DNA of 64,000 nucleotides from JAGPUQ01 sp049325095 (GTDB lineage: Bacteria; Pseudomonadota; Gammaproteobacteria; Pseudomonadales; Porticoccaceae), in the NCBI GenBank assembly GCA_049325095.1, contig JBMOPO010000033.1, positions 1 through 64,000 on the forward strand, read 5' to 3'. A model generated the notes under the pieces. That model was given only the letters and a program-made list of their open reading frames with translations. It was not told where the DNA came from and ran no database searches. Both the position numbers and the translations under genes were made by a program. Below are positions 58,338 to 64,000 of the stretch, piece after piece. The first letter of the stretch is position 1; every line of letters begins with the position of its first letter.

Positions 58338-59486
58338 TCACAGACTGCGCGCCACCACCTCCAGCATGATCTCGCTGGTGCCGGCATAGATGCGCGCCAC
58401 CCGGGCGTCGGCGTACATCCGGCAGATCAGGTACTCCTCCATGTAACCGTAGCCGCCATGCAGCTGCAGGCAGACGTCGAGCACCTGCTGCAGGCGTTCC
58501 GAGGTCCAGTACTTGCACATGGCGGCGGTGACGGCATCGAGCTCGCCGGCCGCCACCGCGGCGATGCAATGGTCGAGAAACACCCGCGCCACCCGGGTGG
58601 TGATCTGTGCCTCGGCGAGTCGGAACCTGGTGTTCTGCAACTCCAGCAGGGGCGCGCCGAAGGCCTCGCGCTGGCGCACGTAGGCCACGGTCTCGGCGAT
58701 CGCGCCCTCCATCATGGCCACGCACTGCACCCCGACCTGGGTGCGCTCGTAGGGCAGGTCCGCCATCAACTGCGCAAATCCCTGCCCCTCCCGTCCGCCG
58801 AGCAGGTTGGCGACCGGCACCCGCACCTCGTCGAAGAACAGCTCGCAGGTGTCCTGGGATTTCTGGCCCATCTTGTCGAGCACGCGCCCCACCCGGAAAC
58901 CGGGGAGGTCGCGGGTCTCCAGCATCAGGATCGACAGGCCACGGGCGCCGGCAGCGGGATCGGTGCGCACTACCAGCGCCAGCAGCTCGCACAGATAGCC
59001 GTTGGTGATGAACATCTTGGCGCCGTTGACCACATAGTGGTCGCCGTCGCGCACCGCGCGGGTACGGATCGCCTTGAGGTCCGACCCGGTGCCGGGCTCG
59101 GTCATGGCGATGGCCCCGATCAGCTCGCCGCGCGCCATGGCCGGCAGCCAGCGTTGCTTCTGCTCCTCGGTGCCATGGTTGAGCACATAGTGCGCGGTGA
59201 TGCTGTGCACCCCCTGCCCCATGCCCGAGAGCCCCCGCCGCCACTGCTCCTCGAAGAACACGGCCTCGTGGCGGAAGTCCCCGCCACCGCCGCCGTAGGC
59301 TTCGGGGATGTCGGTGCACAGAAAGCCCCGCTGGCCGGCCAGCCGCCAGAACTCCCGGTCGAGGTGCCGCTGGCGGCGCCACTGCGGATCCCGGGGCACC
59401 ATCTCCTGCTCGACGAAGCGGCTGGCGGCGGCGCGAAAGATCGCCAGTTCCTCGTTCATCCAGGGCGAAGCGGGATTCGACATCAT
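58338..59486 (-). CDS. acyl-CoA dehydrogenase, long-chain/LCAD-like
   Basis: A 382-residue enzyme. AMTEPGTGSDLKAIRT, MFITNGY and DKMGQKSQDTCELFFD match the family. The residue at the usual catalytic glutamate is alanine (RIYAGTSEIM), as in LCAD and isovaleryl-CoA types, which use a glutamate on another helix; GAIAETVAYV supplies one. It starts at ATG 59486 overlapping the MaoC gene by four bases, so the three genes form a unit for oxidising and hydrating an acyl-CoA. Confidence 0.9.
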   Translation of the reverse strand: MMSNPASPWMNEELAIFRAAASRFVEQEMVPRDPQWRRQRHLDREFWRLAGQRGFLCTDIPEAYGGGGGDFRHEAVFFEEQWRRGLSGMGQGVHSITAHYVLNHGTEEQKQRWLPAMARGELIGAIAMTEPGTGSDLKAIRTRAVRDGDHYVVNGAKMFITNGYLCELLALVVRTDPAAGARGLSILMLETRDLPGFRVGRVLDKMGQKSQDTCELFFDEVRVPVANLLGGREGQGFAQLMADLPYERTQVGVQCVAMMEGAIAETVAYVRQREAFGAPLLELQNTRFRLAEAQITTRVARVFLDHCIAAVAAGELDAVTAAMCKYWTSERLQQVLDVCLQLHGGYGYMEEYLICRMYADARVARIYAGTSEIMLEVVARSL

Positions 59487-59932
59487 CGGATTCCGGTTGC
59501 CTCGGCAGTCGCGGCGAGCGGCAGCGCCACCACCGCCTCGCCGCTGAGCTTCTCCTCGCCCGCCTGGTTGGTGGCCAGCAGGCGGATCAGGATCCGGCAC
59601 TCGGTATCGCCCGGCTGCTTGGCGACCACCTCGCCGTGGCACACCAGTTGTTCGCCGAGCCGCACGATGGCGCCGAACTTGACCTCGAAGCTGCGCAGAC
59701 GGGACTGATCCACCCAGCCGGTGAGCAACTGGCCGAGGTAGGCCATGTTGAGCATGCCGTGGGCGAAGACATCGTCCATGCCGGCCGCGCGGGCCGCATC
59801 CGGATCGACGTGCATGGGGTTGTGGTCGTTCGAGGCGCCGCAGAAGTAGGCCAGGGTCGCCCGGGTGAGGGGCGGCTTGACCAGGGTGGGCAGGCGGTCG
59901 CCGACGGCGACCTGGCCGGCGTGCTCGATCAT
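59483..59932 (-). CDS. MaoC-like hot-dog dehydratase (catalytic half)
   Basis: A 149-residue hydratase-2 type protein. SNDHNPMHVDPDAAR and VFAHGML carry the aspartate and histidine of the (R)-specific enoyl-CoA hydratase site. It overlaps both neighbours by four bases. With the next gene it probably forms a heterodimer, as in HadAB/HadBC. Confidence 0.85.
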   Translation of the reverse strand: MIEHAGQVAVGDRLPTLVKPPLTRATLAYFCGASNDHNPMHVDPDAARAAGMDDVFAHGMLNMAYLGQLLTGWVDQSRLRSFEVKFGAIVRLGEQLVCHGEVVAKQPGDTECRILIRLLATNQAGEEKLSGEAVVALPLAATAEATGIR

Positions 59933-60381
59933 GATTCGGCGTCCGGATCGCGGATGACGATGGTCTTGCGGAACCTGGTGGTGAGGACGTCGTGCTGGTT
60001 CCAGGCCTCGGTCTCCTCGATCAGAAACTTGAGCCGGCCCTGGCGGCGCCGGATGAAATCGACGATGCGGCTCTGGAAGCGGATGGTGTCACCGGCGTGG
60101 ATGGGCGCGAAGTACTCGAACCCCTGCTGGGCGTGGAGCATCCGGCACCAGTCGATGCCCAGGCTGCGGTAGCGGGCGTAGGGATCGGCCTCGCACAGGC
60201 TCAGGGTCACGGCGTAGGTGGGCGGCGCCAGGATCGAGGGGTGGCCGGCGGCCCGGGCCGCGGCCTCGTCGAAATAGATCGGGTTGGTCTCGCCCACCGC
60301 CTTGGCGAAAAACCGCAACTGCCATTTCTCCACCTCGACGACCAGCGGCGGCAGCGGGGTGTCGACGAACTTGCTGGTCAT
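59929..60381 (-). CDS. MaoC N-terminal-type hot-dog protein (non-catalytic half)
   Basis: A 150-residue protein of the FAS1-like MaoC_dehydrat_N group: FFAKAVGETNPIYFDEAAAR, PSILAPPTYAVTL. The catalytic histidine of the hydratase motif is replaced (NPIYFD instead of NPxHxD), fitting the structural subunit of a heterodimer. Its start is divergent from calB across a 186-base region with no clear promoter. Confidence 0.82.
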   Translation of the reverse strand: MTSKFVDTPLPPLVVEVEKWQLRFFAKAVGETNPIYFDEAAARAAGHPSILAPPTYAVTLSLCEADPYARYRSLGIDWCRMLHAQQGFEYFAPIHAGDTIRFQSRIVDFIRRRQGRLKFLIEETEAWNQHDVLTTRFRKTIVIRDPDAES

Positions 60382-60567
60382 GGCATCTGCGGCCCGTTGA
60401 AATCAGTGGCATGGCGCTCCCTGACGCCGGATATAAGCATGGATCGCCGGCCGCACACAAGCGCGCCACCCGCGTCCGGCGCCACCGCCGCGGGGGTAGA
60501 ATGGCCGCGGAGCCGGTGTCCCCGGCTCCCGGATCACACCGCCAAAATTACCGGCCGGGGAACCATC

Positions 60568-61981
60568 GTGGCGCAACAACTGCAACGCAGGCACATCGAA
60601 ACACCTCGGACCGAAGCCGAGCGGATCTTTCTGCTCCAGCGCGACGCCTGCCGCGCCCGGCCCTATCCGCCGCTGGCGGAACGCCTGGAGCTGCTGCAGC
60701 GCCTCGAGCGGCTGCTGGTCGACCACGCCGACGCCATTGCCGAAGCCATCACCACCGACTTCGGCCACCGCAACCCCACCGAGACCAAGCTGGTCGAGAT
60801 CTTCGGCTCCCTGACTGCGATCCGCGACACCCGCCGGCACCTCAAGCGCTGGCTGCGGCCGCAGAGACGCAAGACCTCGATGCTGTTCCTCACCGGCCGC
60901 AACCGGGTGATCCCCCAGCCCAAGGGTATCGTCGGCATCGCCACGCCCTGGAACTATCCGCTCTACCTCTCGGTGGGGCCGATCATCAATGCGCTCGCTG
61001 CGGGCAACCGCTGCATGGTGAAGCTGGCGGCCAATTCACAGCACCTGTGCCGGCTGATGCAGCGCCTGTGCGCGGAAACCTTCGGCGACGCCACCCTGGC
61101 CTATCTGCCCGGGGTGCCCGCCGGCGAGTTCTCCAGCCTGCCGTTCGATCACCTGGTCTACACCGGCTCGGCGGAGAGCGGGCGCAGCGTGATGCACGCC
61201 GCGGCCGACAATCTCTGCCCGGTCACCTTGGAGCTGGGCGGCAAGTCGCCGACCATCATCGGCGACGACTTCGACCTGCGCGAAGCGGCGAGCCGGCTGC
61301 TGTACGGCAAGTTCGTCAACGCCGGCCAGACCTGTGTGGCGCCCGACTATCTGTTCGTGCCGCGCGCTAAGGTGGATGATTTCGTCGCGCTCGCCGGCGA
61401 GATCCTGCGCCGGCGCTACCCCGACATCGGCACCAGCGACTACACCTCGATCATCGACGCCAGATCCTACCGGCGCCTGCGCGAAACCCTCGACGACGCC
61501 CTGGCCAAGGGGGCGCGCGCGATCAAGCTGGTCGACGGCGACTGGAACGAGGCGCTGCGCAAGTTCCCGCCCCATCTGGTGCTGGACGTGACCCAGGAAA
61601 TGCGCATCGCGCACGAGGAGATCTTCGGGCCGCTGCTCACGGTGATGCCCTACGACCACATCGACGAGGCAATCGACTACATCAACGCCCGCGAACGGCC
61701 GCTCGCACTCTATCTGTTCACCCATGACATCCGATTGCAGCAGCGCGTGCTCTACCAAACCCTCTCCGGCGGGGTGACCATCAATCACTGCATCTTCCAC
61801 GTCCTCCAACACAGCCTCCCCTTCGGCGGCGTGGGCGCCAGCGGCATGGGCCACTACCACGGTTACGATGGCTTCCTGGAGATGAGCAAACTGCGCCCGG
61901 TGTTCACCTTTCCCAAAGTCGGCCGCCCGCAACTGTTCTACCCGCCCTACGGCAGGTCCCACGAGCTGCTCTACCGGGCGC

Positions 61982-62001
<20 letters not shown>
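60568..62001 (+). CDS. calB: coniferyl-aldehyde dehydrogenase-like aldehyde dehydrogenase
   Basis: A 477-residue NAD(P) aldehyde dehydrogenase. TPWNYPLYLSVGPIINALAAGN, the glutamate in LELGGKSPTII and the catalytic cysteine in NAGQTCVAPDYLF are present; the C-terminal HYHGYDGFLEMSK is typical of the CalB/class 3-like branch, which acts on hydrophobic or aromatic aldehydes. I chose GTG 60568, seven bases after GGGG; no ATG is in place. It overlaps dinB by 20 bases tail to tail. Confidence 0.85.
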
Positions 62002-63067
<1,066 letters not shown>

Positions 63068-63243
63068 GGCCGCATTATCGGTCCGGCAGCCCAACCGTTC
63101 ACCAGCCGGGTTCACCGCCGGCGACCGGCTTGCGGTGGAGGCAAGCGCGCCGGCCGCTACACTGGCCGCCGGGCGCACCGCTGCGCCCGACCGCGTTGCC
63201 CGGCCCACCGGCCCGGGCGGCCTCTCTACCCCGGAGCCGACGC

Positions 63244-64000
63244 ATGACCCCTCCCGCCGCCGGCGGCGAACTCGCCCGCCCCCAGCTCGCCGCCCTGGGC
63301 GCCGCCGCCTGCTTTTCAGTCAACATCCTGGTGGGGCGGGCCATGCAGGGCCTGATACCGCCCTTCGCCCTGACCTTCTGGCGCTGGGCGCTGGTGGTCG
63401 CGATCCTGCTGCCGGTCACCGCGCCGACCCTCTGGCGGCAGCGGGCGCTGATCCGGCGCCACTGGCCGGTGCTGGCGGCGCTGGGCTGCGGCTCGGTGAC
63501 CCTGTACAACGGGTTCTTCTACCTCGGGGTGCAGCAGAGCGGCGCCATCAACGGCGCCCTGATCAACAGCAGCATCCCGCTGTCGATCGCGGTGTGCGGC
63601 TGGCTGATCGCGCGCGATCCCCTGTCGCCGCGCCAGTTGCTGGCCATCGGCCTGTCGCTGGCGGGCATCCTGGTGATCCTCGCCCGGGGCGATCCCGCGG
63701 CGATCCGGGCGATCCACTTCGGCGCCGCCGACCTCTGGCTGCTCGCCGCGTCCCTGTGCTGGGGGCTCTACTCGGTGCTGTTGCGCTACAGCCCGCGGGA
63801 GTTGCGGGGACTGCCGTTGCTCTGCGCAACCAGCCTCGCCGGCGTGCTGACCACGGTGCCGGCCTATGCCTGGGAACTCGGCCGCGGAGCCGCCATGACG
63901 GTCAACGCCGCCAGCCTGGCCGCGATCGCCGCCCTGGCGCTGGTGCCGTCGCTGGGCGCCTACTTTCTCTACGCCAGGGCGGTGCTGGCCCTGGGCCCCA
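63244..64000 (+). CDS. EamA/DMT-family transporter (5' part, cut by window end)
   Basis: At least 252 codons from ATG 63244. Eight or more transmembrane segments are visible, including AALGAAACFSVNILVGRAM, ALTFWRWALVVAILLPV, LAAFL-type and LLAASLCWGLYSVLLRY segments, with the internal repeat of EamA proteins. These 10-helix carriers export small metabolites; substrate unknown. The frame is open at 64000. Confidence 0.82.
   Translation, partial: MTPPAAGGELARPQLAALGAAACFSVNILVGRAMQGLIPPFALTFWRWALVVAILLPVTAPTLWRQRALIRRHWPVLAALGCGSVTLYNGFFYLGVQQSGAINGALINSSIPLSIAVCGWLIARDPLSPRQLLAIGLSLAGILVILARGDPAAIRAIHFGAADLWLLAASLCWGLYSVLLRYSPRELRGLPLLCATSLAGVLTTVPAYAWELGRGAAMTVNAASLAAIAALALVPSLGAYFLYARAVLALGP

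Noticed and set aside
58338..59486. Inactive acyl-CoA dehydrogenase because the usual catalytic glutamate is alanine
   Set aside because: LCAD and isovaleryl-CoA types naturally lack it there and use a glutamate on another helix, which is present.

Overview
The window is 64 kb of GC-rich bacterial chromosome whose gene content points to a gammaproteobacterium. Indicators are the rluC/yceF/yceD/rpmF/plsX/fabD/fabG/acpP/pabC/mltG/tmk/holB/pilZ/tatD block, the gyrA-pheA-(tyrA-aroA fusion)-cmk-rpsA-ihfB block, zipA next to ligA and smc, and lapA beside pyrF. I cannot name a genus; a high-GC free-living lineage near Chromatiales/Ectothiorhodospiraceae would fit but is inference. Coding density is high and many neighbouring genes overlap by 4 bases.

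Layout. 1-750: AT-richer accessory DNA with two 22-base repeats and a ParE-type toxin-antitoxin pair. 768-13030 (minus): housekeeping run including dcyD, yajC, bcp, mdh, dut, tatD, pilZ, holB, tmk, mltG, pabC, acpP, fabG, fabD, plsX, rpmF and yceD. fabH and fabF, usually in this cluster, are absent. 13111-14741: yceF and rluC. 14919-14994: tRNA-Asn.

14946-23462: an 8.5-kb element integrated in the 3' end of tRNA-Asn, bounded by perfect 49-base direct repeats. From attR inwards, all on the minus strand, it carries a tyrosine integrase, an unknown 248-residue protein, AlpA, an unknown 142-residue protein, a P-loop replication ATPase, an unknown 147-residue protein, a P27-type small terminase, two small unknown proteins, four iteron-like repeats, an HK97-type capsid protein, a small zinc-finger protein and a ParB-like fragment. 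There is no large terminase, portal, protease or tail gene. It looks like a phage satellite that kept capsid and packaging-recognition genes, and is the main candidate for an undescribed system.

23485-33777 (after the displaced tRNA terminator, minus): comEA, pyrF, lapA, ihfB, rpsA, cmk, tyrA-aroA, pheA, gyrA. lapB, serC and hisC are not at their usual places. 33907-37423 (plus): mtaD, ubiG, gph, yciK. 37567-40461 (minus): rluB, scpB, scpA, yciO. 40705-44550 (plus): a membrane protein, yciI, an SH3 protein, a cyclophilin, pdxJ and a SpoU methylase. 44495-52903 (minus): an MFS transporter, an unknown protein, ligA, zipA, smc.

53008-53583: trmL, inactivated twice. A complete 354-base integron gene cassette (53129-53482, with a small membrane-protein gene and an attC hairpin) sits in it at a G/AT secondary site, and the catalytic middle of the gene is deleted. 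No integron integrase is in the window. 53583-64000: flavodoxin, two acyl-CoA dehydrogenases, a GGDEF/EAL protein with a probably defective EAL domain, a pair of MaoC half-proteins, a CalB-like aldehyde dehydrogenase, dinB, and an EamA transporter cut by the window end.
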